From the NCBI RefSeq assembly GCF_001936335.1, contig NZ_CP018888.1:434001-498000 (forward strand): 64,000 nucleotides of DNA, written 5' to 3'. Below are positions 30,323 to 39,621 of the stretch, in pieces. The stretch comes from Amylolactobacillus amylophilus DSM 20533 = JCM 1125 (GTDB taxonomy: Bacteria; Bacillota; Bacilli; Lactobacillales; Lactobacillaceae). The position numbers and the translations under genes were made by a program. Within the stretch, counting starts at the first letter, position 1, and each line of letters opens with the position of its first letter. A model generated the notes under the pieces. The model made no database searches and was not told the origin of the DNA. It saw only the letters and a list, made by a program, of their open reading frames with translations.

Positions 30323-31855
30323 CTACTTCTTTTTAATGACGAATTCATGCCGCGCGCCACCCTTATTGTCTGAGCGACGACGGTCTGAAGAGTTACCGCG
30401 ACTGTTGTTGTCATTACGACCGCCATTGCGACGATCATTCTGAGTATTAGATTGGCGCCGACGACGGTCGTTACGGTCCCCGCCACGTTTAAAGTTCCGG
30501 TTGCCACGGTTACCACCGCCACCATTACCACGTCTGAATGGTAGTGGGCGTTCTGAGGTCAACTTAACCGGCACGCTAGAGCTATCCTTGGCAATTTCCT
30601 TCAGGAATGCTGAGACAAGATCAACGGCTTCGTATTGTTCAAGCAACTTCTCGGCCGCATCATTATACTTGTCGAGCTCACCGTCAGTAATCATCTTATC
30701 GATTTGGGTTGTAGCAGCGGTCAATTGACCCTTGAAGGCCTCTGAATCTGAAGGTGGACGTAAAGGAGTCATCTTCTTATTGGTTAGACTCTCAATAGTT
30801 GAGAGGTAGCCCATTTCGTTTGGTGTAACGAAAGTAACTGACATACCTGAGTTACCGGCCCGCCCAGTCCGACCAATCCGGTGAACGTAACTCTCGGGGT
30901 CCTGTGGAATATCAAAGTTATACACATGTGAGACGCCAGAAACGTCCAGACCACGTGCAGCCACATCGGTTGCCACCAGAATATCCAGCTTACCTGCTTT
31001 AAATTGCTTCAAGACGGACATTCTCTTCTGTTGGGAGAGATCACCGTGAATACCCTCGGCATTGTAGCCACGTGCTTGTAAACCGCGTGTGACTTCGTCG
31101 ACACGGCGCTTGGTCCGACCAAAGACAATGGCCAAATCAGGATCTTGCACATCGATTAATCTTGTCATGACATCGAACTTCTCAAATTCTTTGGCCCGCA
31201 CGAAGTATTGATCGATTAAGTCAGCAGTCAGTTCCTTTGTCTTAATCTTAACGACAACGGGATCCTGCATGAATTTCTCACCAATTCGCTGAATTGGCTT
31301 AGGCATCGTAGCCGAGAAGAGTAATGTTTGATGTTCGTTTGGCACGTTCTTTAAAATACTTTCAATGTCTTCGACGAAGCCCATGTCGAGCATTTCATCA
31401 GCCTCATCAAGTACCACTGTGTGGACCTCATTTAGCTTAACAGTGCCCCGCTTGATGTGGTCTAATAAACGGCCTGGTGTACCAACCAGGATAGCTGGAA
31501 CTTGTTTTAATGCACGTATTTGGCGCGAAATATCTGCACCACCATAGACGACCTGAACCTTTGCTTTCTCGTCACGGCCAAGTCTGAATAATTCTTCTTG
31601 TGTTTGAATTGCTAACTCTCTGGTTGGGGAGATAACAAGTGCTTGAACGGATCTTGCATTCTTATCAAGCTTTTGCAACATTGGTAGGCCAAATGCCGCT
31701 GTCTTACCAGTACCGGTTTGTGCCTGGCCAATCACGTCTTTACCCTCTAAGACCAGTGGAATGGTCTCGGACTGGATTGGAGTTGCTTCCTCAAATCCTG
31801 CGCGTTTAATTGCTTTTAAAATGGGCTCGCTTAAGCCTAGTTGGTCAAATTTCAA
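30323..31855 (-). CDS. cshA: DEAD-box RNA helicase CshA
   Basis: RNA helicase of the cold-shock/RNA degradosome type. The predicted 510-residue protein has the Q motif (GFEEATPIQSETIP), motif I AQTGTGKTA, motif II DEAD, motif III SAT, and motif VI HRIGRTGRAG, followed by a low-complexity RNA-binding tail from about residue 430 rich in Arg, Gly and Asn (RRGNGGGGNRGNRN), ending in basic residues. I place the start at the TTG at 31855 with AGGAGG 6 bases upstream; this gives the standard (M)KFDQLGLSEPIL start, while longer in-frame extensions run into the murF end. Follows murF by 10 bases. Confidence 0.96.
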   Translation of the reverse strand: MKFDQLGLSEPILKAIKRAGFEEATPIQSETIPLVLEGKDVIGQAQTGTGKTAAFGLPMLQKLDKNARSVQALVISPTRELAIQTQEELFRLGRDEKAKVQVVYGGADISRQIRALKQVPAILVGTPGRLLDHIKRGTVKLNEVHTVVLDEADEMLDMGFVEDIESILKNVPNEHQTLLFSATMPKPIQRIGEKFMQDPVVVKIKTKELTADLIDQYFVRAKEFEKFDVMTRLIDVQDPDLAIVFGRTKRRVDEVTRGLQARGYNAEGIHGDLSQQKRMSVLKQFKAGKLDILVATDVAARGLDVSGVSHVYNFDIPQDPESYVHRIGRTGRAGNSGMSVTFVTPNEMGYLSTIESLTNKKMTPLRPPSDSEAFKGQLTAATTQIDKMITDGELDKYNDAAEKLLEQYEAVDLVSAFLKEIAKDSSSVPVKLTSERPLPFRRGNGGGGNRGNRNFKRGGDRNDRRRRQSNTQNDRRNGGRNDNNSRGNSSDRRRSDNKGGARHEFVIKKK

Positions 31856-31865
31856 AAAAATCCTC

Positions 31866-33239
31866 CTATAATATCGCAGCAAGCACACGATCTAAATTCA
31901 TGCTGTGGCTGCCCTTTAACAATACAATATCATCCGTATGAATTGTATCTTTCAACTGATTGATCAGCTGTGCTTGCTGATCGATATGGAACAAATGCAA
32001 TTTCTCTGGCGCAAACTTCTCTTTGAGCTTGGCAGCCAGATTCTCCATTAATGTGCCGTACAGAAAGACTTCGTCTATCTCTGCCGGATTGATATCGGCA
32101 GCTAACTGCGCATGAAACGCCGGTCCCCGCTCACCGAGTTCTAGCATATCTGCTAAAACGATGATCCGCTGACCGTTTTTGCGCCGCGGCACAGCAGCAA
32201 AAGAGTTAAGAACTGCAGCGGCCGCGGTGGGGTTTGAGTTGTAGATATCATCGAGGATATCCTCACCCGCATCGCCCTTACGCCACTCCATTCGGTTCTC
32301 TGTCGCCTTAAACTTCTGTAGCGCACGATTAATGGTTGCCAATTGTACATGATAATGTTCACCGACTAGGATGGCCGCCAATGCGTTAGAGACGTTATGG
32401 CCGCCGATTAGCGGGATACTGAATTTATCATCTGAAGCGTTGGTTATAAATGACGCATGATATTTATATGAGTGAATATCGCTACCAACAATGTCGTTGT
32501 CTTCATTAAAGCCAAAAGTAAGTTTCTCTTGGCTCAGGGACGCTGCTAAATTTCGCAATAGCGGCTCATCGCCGTTATAGACCAGTAAGCCGTCCTCTTT
32601 CAAATGACTGGTAATCTCCATCTTAGCCTGCGCGATTCTGTCGCGGGTTCCAAAGAACTCGATATGTGCCTCACCAATCATCGTGATCACGGCCACATCA
32701 GGTTCAACCAGCTCACTCAAAAGCGCTAATTGGCCCGGCCGATCCATGCCCATCTCGACGACGAGCACTTCCGTGTTCATCTTCATCTGCAGAATGGTAA
32801 ACGGTACGCCAATTTCATTATTGAAATTACCTTGAGTTGCATGAACGTTGAACTCTTGTAGAAGCACAGCGGCGATCATATCTTTAGTAGTGGTCTTGCC
32901 GTTACTACCGGTAACAGCCACAACCTTCGGATTCACCTTATTCAGATAGTACTTTGCTAGCAACTGCATGGCGGATAGTGTATCATCAACCTCGAGCACC
33001 GGAAACTTCACCTGTGGTAACTCGTGGTCATTCTGCCACAAGGTTGCACAGGCACCACTTGCTCTAGCCGCATCCAGGAAATCATGCCCATCTCGTTCAC
33101 CAATTAAGGGAACGAATAGCGCATGCTCTGTTATCTGACGACTGTCGAATTGCACTTCCGTGATTTCAACATCTTTATACTTCTCGTTGTTGAACTTCGA
33201 ACCGATTGCGCGAGCAATCTCTGAAAGCATCATTTTCAT
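31866..33239 (-). CDS. murF: UDP-N-acetylmuramoyl-tripeptide-D-alanyl-D-alanine ligase
   Basis: Adds D-Ala-D-Ala to the UDP-MurNAc tripeptide, the last cytoplasmic step of peptidoglycan precursor synthesis. The 457-residue protein has the Mur ligase ATP loop GSNGKTTTKDM (about 111-121), the central domain with NFNNEIGVPFTILQM and EMGMDRPGQL, and the C-terminal domain with DDIYNSNP. AGGAG lies 7 bases before the ATG. It precedes cshA closely and lies near alr, so D-alanine production and use are encoded side by side. Confidence 0.97.
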   Translation of the reverse strand: MKMMLSEIARAIGSKFNNEKYKDVEITEVQFDSRQITEHALFVPLIGERDGHDFLDAARASGACATLWQNDHELPQVKFPVLEVDDTLSAMQLLAKYYLNKVNPKVVAVTGSNGKTTTKDMIAAVLLQEFNVHATQGNFNNEIGVPFTILQMKMNTEVLVVEMGMDRPGQLALLSELVEPDVAVITMIGEAHIEFFGTRDRIAQAKMEITSHLKEDGLLVYNGDEPLLRNLAASLSQEKLTFGFNEDNDIVGSDIHSYKYHASFITNASDDKFSIPLIGGHNVSNALAAILVGEHYHVQLATINRALQKFKATENRMEWRKGDAGEDILDDIYNSNPTAAAAVLNSFAAVPRRKNGQRIIVLADMLELGERGPAFHAQLAADINPAEIDEVFLYGTLMENLAAKLKEKFAPEKLHLFHIDQQAQLINQLKDTIHTDDIVLLKGSHSMNLDRVLAAIL

Positions 33240-33321
33240 TTCAAAACTCCTGCACTAAAAATTGCACATGTACCATTATACTTTTTTTAACAAAGAAATA
33301 AAAGCTTTGAAATCGGGCCAC

Positions 33322-33350
33322 TTGTAAAACAGCGCTGTCAAGCGTAAAAT
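33322..33350 (+). promoter_or_regulatory. Promoter of the MFS gene with a palindrome in the spacer
   Basis: TTGTAA (33322-33327), 17 bases, TAAAAT (33345-33350). The spacer holds the perfect 10-base palindrome ACAGCGCTGT (33329-33338), and a second dyad TTATC-N6-GATAA lies between the -10 and the ribosome binding site. Placement suggests repressor control, but this is inference. Confidence 0.55.
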
Positions 33351-33382
33351 ATTATCTTATCTGATAAAAAGGGGAGACAACA

Positions 33383-34615
33383 ATGAAACGTTTATCATTT
33401 AACATCGGCAACAAGAAATTACCCGTTTGGAAGCAAAACCTGCACGTGCTCTGGTTCGGGAACTTCGTCGCCGGTTTAGGCTTTAGCCTCATCACCCCTT
33501 TTATGAGTTTATTCATTGATACATTGGGAAAATTTTCAAGAACTGAACTAAATCTCTGGAGTGGGGTCACTTTCTCCTCCACTTTTTTAATTACTGCTAT
33601 TGTATCACCAATTTGGGGTAAATTGGCCGATCAGCACGGACGTAAGATCATGATGCTCCGGGCAAGCCTTGGGATGGCCATCATTATCGCCTTGATGAGC
33701 TTCGTCACAAATGTCTACCAGCTGATCGCCTTAAGGACCCTCCAGGGTGTCTTCTCCGGCTTCATTTCTAATTCAAATGCGTTGCTAGCCACGAGTGCAC
33801 CAAAGGAGAAGTCCGGCCAGGCCCTTGGAACCCTAACCACGGGAACTGTGACTGGAACGCTGCTTGGCCCACTGTTTGGTGGCGTGATTGCCGAGGCGTT
33901 CGGTTACCGCGTGCCCTTTCTCATCACCGGTTCACTCCTTTTTATCGCCTTTCTCCTCACCGTCTTCTTCGTACACGAGGAGTTTACGCCGGTGGCAAAG
34001 AAGGACATGGTCAATGCCAGCTCGCTCTACAAAAACCTCAAGTATCCACACCTGATTATGGGAATGTTCATTACCACACTCATCGTGCAAGCTTCCAATA
34101 ACTCGGTCAACCCGATTCTAAGCCTGTATGTGCGACAACTGATGAATAACGGTGACGGCGTGGCGCTCGTTAGTGGGATTGTCTCGTCACTACCGGGAAT
34201 TGCTACCCTCCTTGCGGCCCCACGATTTGGCGCCTGGGGCGACCGTATCGGCACACATAAAATCCTGTTGGGTGGCCTAATATTTGGGGTGATAGTCTTT
34301 ATCCCCCAAGCATTTGTGACCAATGTTTATCAGCTTGGCTTCCTCAGGCTCCTAGTGGGGATTTCGGATGCCGCCATGTTACCGCAGATTCAAACCCTGC
34401 TGGCCAAGTATTCTCCGTATGAGGCCACGGGTCGTATCTTCAGTTATAACCAGTCGTTCCAAGCGGCCGGCAACGTTGTCGGACCAATGCTTGGCTCTGG
34501 CGTCTCCGGTATATTCGGCTATAGCGCCGTATTCATCTCGACCAGTCTGCTGGTCGCCGCCAACTTTATCCTTGCATTCTTCAACACCCGCGAGATTCGG
34601 GATGAAGATAAATAG
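33383..34615 (+). CDS. Multidrug-type MFS efflux transporter
   Basis: Twelve-helix major facilitator of the DHA1 type (410 residues), resembling PmrA/NorA-like drug pumps. It has motif A GKLADQHGRKIMM after helix 2, the antiporter-type motif C region (GTLLGPLFGGVIAEAFGYR) in helix 5, and a second motif A-like GAWGDRIGTHK after helix 8. GGGGAG lies 9-10 bases before the ATG. Monocistronic with its own promoter and terminator. Substrates cannot be told from the sequence. GC-richer wobble positions than the ldh/ribosomal genes. Confidence 0.85.
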   Translation: MKRLSFNIGNKKLPVWKQNLHVLWFGNFVAGLGFSLITPFMSLFIDTLGKFSRTELNLWSGVTFSSTFLITAIVSPIWGKLADQHGRKIMMLRASLGMAIIIALMSFVTNVYQLIALRTLQGVFSGFISNSNALLATSAPKEKSGQALGTLTTGTVTGTLLGPLFGGVIAEAFGYRVPFLITGSLLFIAFLLTVFFVHEEFTPVAKKDMVNASSLYKNLKYPHLIMGMFITTLIVQASNNSVNPILSLYVRQLMNNGDGVALVSGIVSSLPGIATLLAAPRFGAWGDRIGTHKILLGGLIFGVIVFIPQAFVTNVYQLGFLRLLVGISDAAMLPQIQTLLAKYSPYEATGRIFSYNQSFQAAGNVVGPMLGSGVSGIFGYSAVFISTSLLVAANFILAFFNTREIRDEDK

Positions 34616-34635
34616 ACTAATCCAGCAGCCAAAAT

Positions 34636-34669
34636 AAAGAGCCGACCCACAATTGTGGGTCGGCTCTTT
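34636..34669. terminator. Bidirectional terminator
   Basis: Fifteen-base stem AAAGAGCCGACCCAC / GTGGGTCGGCTCTTT around AATT, with T runs. It separates the MFS gene from convergent rpmE2. Confidence 0.93.
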
Positions 34670-34686
34670 TTGAATACCAAACTTAA

Positions 34687-34947
34687 TTAGTTTTCTTTGT
34701 TTTCTTCCTTCATGCCATACTTCTTGTTGAAACGGTCGATTCGGCCGTCGGCTTGAGCAAACTTTTGCTTACCAGTATAGAATGGGTGTGAATCTGATGA
34801 GATTTCGACACGAATCAATGGGTATGTCTCGCCTTCGAATTCAACAGTTTCGTTAGAAGTCTTAGTTGAACCAGAAACAAACTTGAAGCCTGTTGATGAG
34901 TCCATGAAGACTACTTTATGATAATCTGGATGAATATTTTCTTTCAT
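34687..34947 (-). CDS. rpmE2: 50S ribosomal protein L31, type B
   Basis: Zinc-independent L31 paralogue. The 86-residue protein starts [20 protein letters not shown], ends in a charged tail, and has no CxxC pair, which marks it as the type B (zinc-free) form. AAGGAG lies about 9 bases before the ATG. Its leader contains a stable hairpin directly ahead of the ribosome binding site. In many Firmicutes type B L31 is induced by zinc limitation; no Zur box is obvious here. Confidence 0.96.
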   Translation of the reverse strand: MKENIHPDYHKVVFMDSSTGFKFVSGSTKTSNETVEFEGETYPLIRVEISSDSHPFYTGKQKFAQADGRIDRFNKKYGMKEENKEN

Positions 34948-34965
34948 AATTTTTCTCCTTTTGCC

Positions 34966-34986
34966 CTATTTCGTCTGCCGAAATAG
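34966..34986 (-). promoter_or_regulatory. Leader hairpin of rpmE2
   Basis: CTATTTCG (34979-34986) / CGAAATAG (34966-34973) with a 5-base loop, beginning a few bases after the expected transcript start and ending about 6 bases before the Shine-Dalgarno. L31 leaders with autoregulatory structure are known in Firmicutes; identity with them is inferred from position only. Confidence 0.5.
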
Positions 34987-34988
34987 AG

Positions 34989-35017
34989 ATTATATTACGA
35001 CTGATTTATGATAGCAA
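34989..35017 (-). promoter_or_regulatory. Promoter of rpmE2
   Basis: TTGCTA (35012-35017), 17 bases, TATAAT (34989-34994) on the minus strand. Confidence 0.78.
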
Positions 35018-35045
35018 ATTTAGCTCCCAATTGCAACGGCCTAAA

Positions 35046-35993
35046 TCACATACCCTTTTTGGCCAAGTAGTCGTGATAACCCTCCTGCTCAGCTTCATTC
35101 GCATAAATGAAGTGACCAGGCTTAATCTCCACAAACTTCGGCTTATCCGTCTCGTAGTGGTGCATTGCGGGATCATAAACGATCAGTTCCTTCTTCTTGG
35201 CTAAGACCGGATCAGGCACAGGGACTGCAGAGAGCAATGCCCTAGTGTACGGATGAAGCGGATTAAGGAATAATTCCTCCGTCTCAGCCACCTCGAGGAT
35301 TCGGCCCGCTCTGATCACGGCAATGCGGTCAGAAATGAAACGAACAACTGACAAGTCATGGGCGATGAAGAGGTAGGTCAGGTCTTCTTCTCTTTGGAAC
35401 TTCTTCAGCAAGTTTAAGACTTGCGCACGAATCGAAACGTCTAACGCAGAGATTGGCTCGTCGGCCACAATTAGATCTGGCTCCATCACTAATGCACGGG
35501 CAATCCCGATTCTTTGCCTTTGACCACCGGAGAATTCATGTGGGTAACGGTACAGATGCTCAGGCAGTAAACCAACTTCCTCGATCATCTTGGTGACCTT
35601 CTCTAACCGGTCCTCCTCGGAGTCGAAGAGGTGAAAGTTGTACAGTCCTTCTGAGATGATGTAATTGATTGTGGCACGTTCGTTTAGCGAGGCCTGCGGA
35701 TCTTGGAAAATCATCTGGATTCTGCGCGTCACGTCCTTGCGTTCGTTAGCTGACAGCTTCTTGTTGATTTTTTTATTCTCAAAAATAATGTCGCCATTAC
35801 TTGTTGGGTTAATCCCGAGAATGGCCCGGCCGATCGTCGTCTTACCAGAACCTGATTCACCAACCAGTGAGAATGTTTCTCCTTTGAAAATTTCTAGATT
35901 AACATCATCAACGGCCACAAATTTTGATTTGCCATCACCAAAGGTAATTTGTAAATCCTTCAGAGAGAGTAAAACTTCTTTATCTTGGTTCAA
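35046..35993 (-). CDS. oppF: Oligopeptide ABC transporter ATP-binding protein OppF
   Basis: One of two ATPases driving oligopeptide uptake. The 315-residue protein has Walker [10 protein letters not shown], signature [10 protein letters not shown], Walker [13 protein letters not shown], and the C-terminal oligopeptide/dipeptide ABC domain ([17 protein letters not shown]). It overlaps oppD by 14 bases and is the last gene of the five-gene oppABCDF operon. The C-terminus [10 protein letters not shown] runs to the end of the operon; no strong terminator was found between it and the rpmE2 promoter. Confidence 0.95.
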   Translation of the reverse strand: MNQDKEVLLSLKDLQITFGDGKSKFVAVDDVNLEIFKGETFSLVGESGSGKTTIGRAILGINPTSNGDIIFENKKINKKLSANERKDVTRRIQMIFQDPQASLNERATINYIISEGLYNFHLFDSEEDRLEKVTKMIEEVGLLPEHLYRYPHEFSGGQRQRIGIARALVMEPDLIVADEPISALDVSIRAQVLNLLKKFQREEDLTYLFIAHDLSVVRFISDRIAVIRAGRILEVAETEELFLNPLHPYTRALLSAVPVPDPVLAKKKELIVYDPAMHHYETDKPKFVEIKPGHFIYANEAEQEGYHDYLAKKGM

Positions 35994-37077
35994 TGATATC
36001 TCCCCCTTCTGTAATCACCTTGTCACCAGAATTTTCACTGTACTCAAGCGCCAGCAGTTTCTCATGCAGATTATTAATAATCTCCGGTTTTTCGATTTTT
36101 GGTGCACGTTCGTCAAGCAACCAAGTCTTTGCATAATGCGTATCCGTAACCTTGAACATTGGCGGTTCTTTCTTGAAATCCACGGCCAAGGCCACAGGAT
36201 TACGCGGTGCAAAAGCATCACCCTCAATATCTTTGTATAGAGATGGTGGGGTGCCGGGGATGGAGAATAATTCTCCACCACGATGGGCCAATTGAGGTAG
36301 TGAGGACAGCAGGCTCCATGTATAAGGATGCTTTGGATCGTAGAAGATTTCTTCCGCGGTACCTACCTCAATAATCTCACCAGAATACATTACGGCAATT
36401 CGGTCGGCAATTGATGCCACAACACCCAAATCATGCGTGATGAAAATAGTGGTAAATTTGTATTCAGCCTGTAATTCCTTAATCAAATCCAATATTTGTG
36501 CTTGGATTGTTACATCAAGTGCCGTCGTCGGCTCATCACAGATCAGAATATCTGGCCGACAAGCAAGAGCGATGGCAATAACAATTCTTTGACGCATACC
36601 GCCAGAGTACTCGAAGGGGTACTCATTATAGCGCTTAGCGGCGTCCGGAATCCCGGTCCGAGCCATCAAATCGATGGCAATTTCTTTCGCCTCTTTTTTA
36701 CTCTTACCTTGATGCTTAATGACAACCTCGGCAATTTGTGAACCGATTGTTTTGATTGGGTCTAGTGATGTCATTGGGTCTTGGAAAATCGTGGTGATTT
36801 TGTTACCACGAATTCCCTCCCACTGCTTATCAGTCTTCAAACCACTGAGGATTTGTCCACGGTAGTCAATCGTACCACCAGTAATTCGTCCGTTTGATTC
36901 GAGCATACCGGTAAAAGTCTTTGTTAGTACAGACTTACCTGATCCCGATTCACCAACGATTGCTAGTGTTTCTTCTTCTTTTAATTCTAGTGATACATTT
37001 CTGATCGCCTTTAACTCACGTCCACGTACGCGAAAGCCAACAGAAAGATTGTCCACTGTTAAAACATTTTCAACCAT
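35980..37077 (-). CDS. oppD: Oligopeptide ABC transporter ATP-binding protein OppD
   Basis: Second ATPase of the importer. The 365-residue protein has Walker [10 protein letters not shown] (about 39-47), signature [10 protein letters not shown], Walker [13 protein letters not shown], the switch histidine in FITHDLG, and the oligopeptide C-terminal region ([18 protein letters not shown] with [20 protein letters not shown]). The family's C-terminal iron-sulphur cysteines (CxxxxP-type) are not evident. GGAGG precedes the ATG. Lies 11 bases after oppC and overlaps oppF. Confidence 0.95.
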   Translation of the reverse strand: MVENVLTVDNLSVGFRVRGRELKAIRNVSLELKEEETLAIVGESGSGKSVLTKTFTGMLESNGRITGGTIDYRGQILSGLKTDKQWEGIRGNKITTIFQDPMTSLDPIKTIGSQIAEVVIKHQGKSKKEAKEIAIDLMARTGIPDAAKRYNEYPFEYSGGMRQRIVIAIALACRPDILICDEPTTALDVTIQAQILDLIKELQAEYKFTTIFITHDLGVVASIADRIAVMYSGEIIEVGTAEEIFYDPKHPYTWSLLSSLPQLAHRGGELFSIPGTPPSLYKDIEGDAFAPRNPVALAVDFKKEPPMFKVTDTHYAKTWLLDERAPKIEKPEIINNLHEKLLALEYSENSGDKVITEGGDIIEPR

Positions 37078-37088
37078 CCGTTCTCCTC

Positions 37089-38030
37089 CTACATATGTGT
37101 CCTTGGGTCACTAGCGTCAGCCAGATTTTGCCCAACAAGATAAAGTGAAATTGTAATTAATGACAATACTATAACAGGAAGCCAGAAGAGATATGGGTAA
37201 CTAGACATGTATGGCGAGTAATCAGAGATTAGACGTCCAAGTGAAGGCACGTCTTGACCCAGACCAACACCTAGAAATGACAAGAATACTTCCGTTCCAA
37301 TAAATGCAGGCAAAAGCGATGAAACATTGGTCACAATGACTGACGTCAGGTACGGCAGAATATTTCTCGTGATCATTCTCCATGTCGACGTACCTAATGT
37401 TCTGGAAGCAATATTATACTCTTGATCTCGGCGAATCATTACTTGCACACGGATAAAGTACGCGGTGCCCAACCACGTCGTTAGTGTCATTGCGAGAATC
37501 AGGTTCCAAAAACCGGCACCTAAAGTGTATGAAAGTACCATGACGATTAAGAGCATTGGAATGTTTGAGAACACGTTGTAAATTTCCAACATGATGCGAT
37601 CCATTGCCTTCGAGCTACCCCAAAAGGAACCGATCACAACACCAATTACCGTCGTAATGATAGTTGAGATAACTGAAATAGAAATTGAGGTTTTCGCTCC
37701 AGCCCAGATGGCATCAAACAATGACTTACCATCTTGGTCGGTTCCGAACCAATACTTAGCATCTGGCCAGTTATAACGAGCATCCAAATTATTGATATTG
37801 TCAACGTTCATCAAATCGTAGCCACTAAACAGCGGTTGAATAAACGACATCAGCAAGATAACAACAATTAAGATAAGCATGGCTACGGTAATCTTATTAC
37901 TAAAGAAACTCCTAGCCACGGATTTCCAGTATGAATACTTGGGCGTATCAATTACTTCTGAGCTTTTGTCATCGAGTTTTACAAGGGTAAAATCATCAGC
38001 GGTAATCTCAGTATTTTCTTTTTCTGACAC
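37089..38030 (-). CDS. oppC: Oligopeptide ABC transporter permease OppC
   Basis: Inner-membrane pore subunit. The 313-residue protein has a roughly 40-residue cytoplasmic N-terminus, TM1 (ITVAMLILIVVILLMSFI), and five further helices, with the ATPase-contacting EAA-type loop in YFIRVQVMIRRDQEYNIASR-TLG. Size and layout match AmiD/OppC. Starts two bases after oppB ends, so translation is coupled. Confidence 0.94.
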   Translation of the reverse strand: MSEKENTEITADDFTLVKLDDKSSEVIDTPKYSYWKSVARSFFSNKITVAMLILIVVILLMSFIQPLFSGYDLMNVDNINNLDARYNWPDAKYWFGTDQDGKSLFDAIWAGAKTSISISVISTIITTVIGVVIGSFWGSSKAMDRIMLEIYNVFSNIPMLLIVMVLSYTLGAGFWNLILAMTLTTWLGTAYFIRVQVMIRRDQEYNIASRTLGTSTWRMITRNILPYLTSVIVTNVSSLLPAFIGTEVFLSFLGVGLGQDVPSLGRLISDYSPYMSSYPYLFWLPVIVLSLITISLYLVGQNLADASDPRTHM

Positions 38031-38032
38031 GA

Positions 38033-39523
38033 TTATTTACCTCCTGAACTTGAGAGTTTAATTCTTGGATCAACGATTGTCATCAAAATATCACCAAATA
38101 AGATTGAGAAAATAGAAATTGTAGTGAACACAAAGACCAAGGCGATGACAATAGTATTATTATTTGCGGTAATCGCATCAGGTAACATCTTACCCATACC
38201 TGGCATTGCGAAGATTGTCTCGGTCATCGTTGCCCCACCAATCAAACCAATAATTTGACCAGGTATACCTTGTACAATTGGAATTGATGCATTCTTAAAG
38301 ATATGCTTCTTATAAATTTCACTATCATTCAATCCCTTAGCCTTGGCAAACTTCACATAGTCAGAAGATTGTTGGTCAATCATATAACGTCTAAACCAAA
38401 CGACCAAACTAGGAACAGACATTAAACCGAGCACAACAATTGGGCCAATCCACGAACCGAGGGCGCTTGCACCAAGTGTTGGGAAAGTTTCTGGTATGCC
38501 GAACAAACTATTGACAACAAAGCGGACTGCGTAGATGAAGGCCAATCCGGGAATTGCAATTAGGACCGTCACAATACCTGTTCCTAATTTGTCAATCCAT
38601 TTACCTTTATAGCGCGCCATCCAAATTGCCATCGGAATGGCCACTACATATTGGATAATCAAGGCAAAGATTCCCGCTTTAAAGGAAGTTCCAATCATTG
38701 AAGGATCAGAATATGACTTATCCGTATATGTGTAGTTGTCACCGTAACGATCGGCGGCAACACCGTCCTGTTTATCTTTTGGTTGATACTGTCTTGAATA
38801 GATATCATCGGCCGTATTAAATGTTGTACCGTCATCTAACTTCAGTTGCTCACTCTGCGTTTGACCTTGTCTCTGACCAATAACCTCGGTTACTTTACGG
38901 CCTGAGAAAGTTGGGTAGGAGACACCAAGATTCAGGTGGAAGAAGTTCTGGTGGATGTAAGGGAAAGAGTCATTGAAGTAAATTTGATACTTGTACTTAG
39001 TTCCCGAACCAACCAGCGCCCAGCCAACCATTGGGTCTTTTTCAATCTTCAAGTAACGTTTCATATTCGGATTATTCTTGTCCTGCACATTCCATGGGTG
39101 ATCAAACTCGAACATGTGGCCATAGAATCTGCCCAGTCGTTCAAGCAATGGCAGGTCTCTAGTAGCATAGAAGTTTTTGCTTTGCTTATACGTTTTTATC
39201 TTAAAGCCTGCCTTCTTGGCCCACTGCTGAAGCTTTTGCTTATCACTTTTTGAATTTGCGCTATCAACCTTCACGCCATCTTTTTGTGCGCGAGAAACCA
39301 AATGCTTAGTATCAAGATATTCGAGATAGTTCATCTTCGCATAAGCGTTATTTTCGTAATCAGCTAATCTATCAGGTTCTGCCTTGAGTTTGGTAATCAT
39401 GACATCTTGCTTAAAAATCTTATCGCGGGGGATCATTTGAAAGATTACAACATACGTTAATGTCGTCACCAAGAAAATACTGACCAGAGACCGAATTACA
39501 CGAAAGAAGATATACTTTTTCAT
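38033..39523 (-). CDS. oppB: Oligopeptide ABC transporter permease OppB, long Ami-type form
   Basis: Pore subunit partnering OppC. At 496 residues it is much longer than E. coli OppB (about 306) and matches streptococcal AmiC. The extra length is an extracellular segment of about 230-250 residues between TM1 (about 8-30) and TM2 (about 285), rich in Lys, Asp and Tyr (PWNVQDKNNPNMKRYLKIEK). The C-terminal half has the usual helices and the EAA loop (DYVKFAKAKGLNDSEIYKKH). AAAGGAAT upstream of the ATG. The insert probably contacts the lipoprotein OppA or the peptide. Confidence 0.93.
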   Translation of the reverse strand: MKKYIFFRVIRSLVSIFLVTTLTYVVIFQMIPRDKIFKQDVMITKLKAEPDRLADYENNAYAKMNYLEYLDTKHLVSRAQKDGVKVDSANSKSDKQKLQQWAKKAGFKIKTYKQSKNFYATRDLPLLERLGRFYGHMFEFDHPWNVQDKNNPNMKRYLKIEKDPMVGWALVGSGTKYKYQIYFNDSFPYIHQNFFHLNLGVSYPTFSGRKVTEVIGQRQGQTQSEQLKLDDGTTFNTADDIYSRQYQPKDKQDGVAADRYGDNYTYTDKSYSDPSMIGTSFKAGIFALIIQYVVAIPMAIWMARYKGKWIDKLGTGIVTVLIAIPGLAFIYAVRFVVNSLFGIPETFPTLGASALGSWIGPIVVLGLMSVPSLVVWFRRYMIDQQSSDYVKFAKAKGLNDSEIYKKHIFKNASIPIVQGIPGQIIGLIGGATMTETIFAMPGMGKMLPDAITANNNTIVIALVFVFTTISIFSILFGDILMTIVDPRIKLSSSGGK

Positions 39524-39565
39524 ATTTTATATTCCTTTCAAAATGTTAAATATGTGCATCATCAA

Positions 39566-39595
39566 GAAAAAGGGGCCACTTAAAAAGCTAGCCCC
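39566..39595 (-). terminator. Intercistronic hairpin between oppA and oppB
   Basis: Minus strand GGGGC (39591-39595), 14 bases, GCCCC (39572-39576), then TTTTTCTT. Its place suggests partial termination, giving more oppA mRNA than permease and ATPase mRNA. Confidence 0.65.
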
Positions 39596-39621
39596 CTAAT
39601 CTCTATCTATTTAGACTTGCA

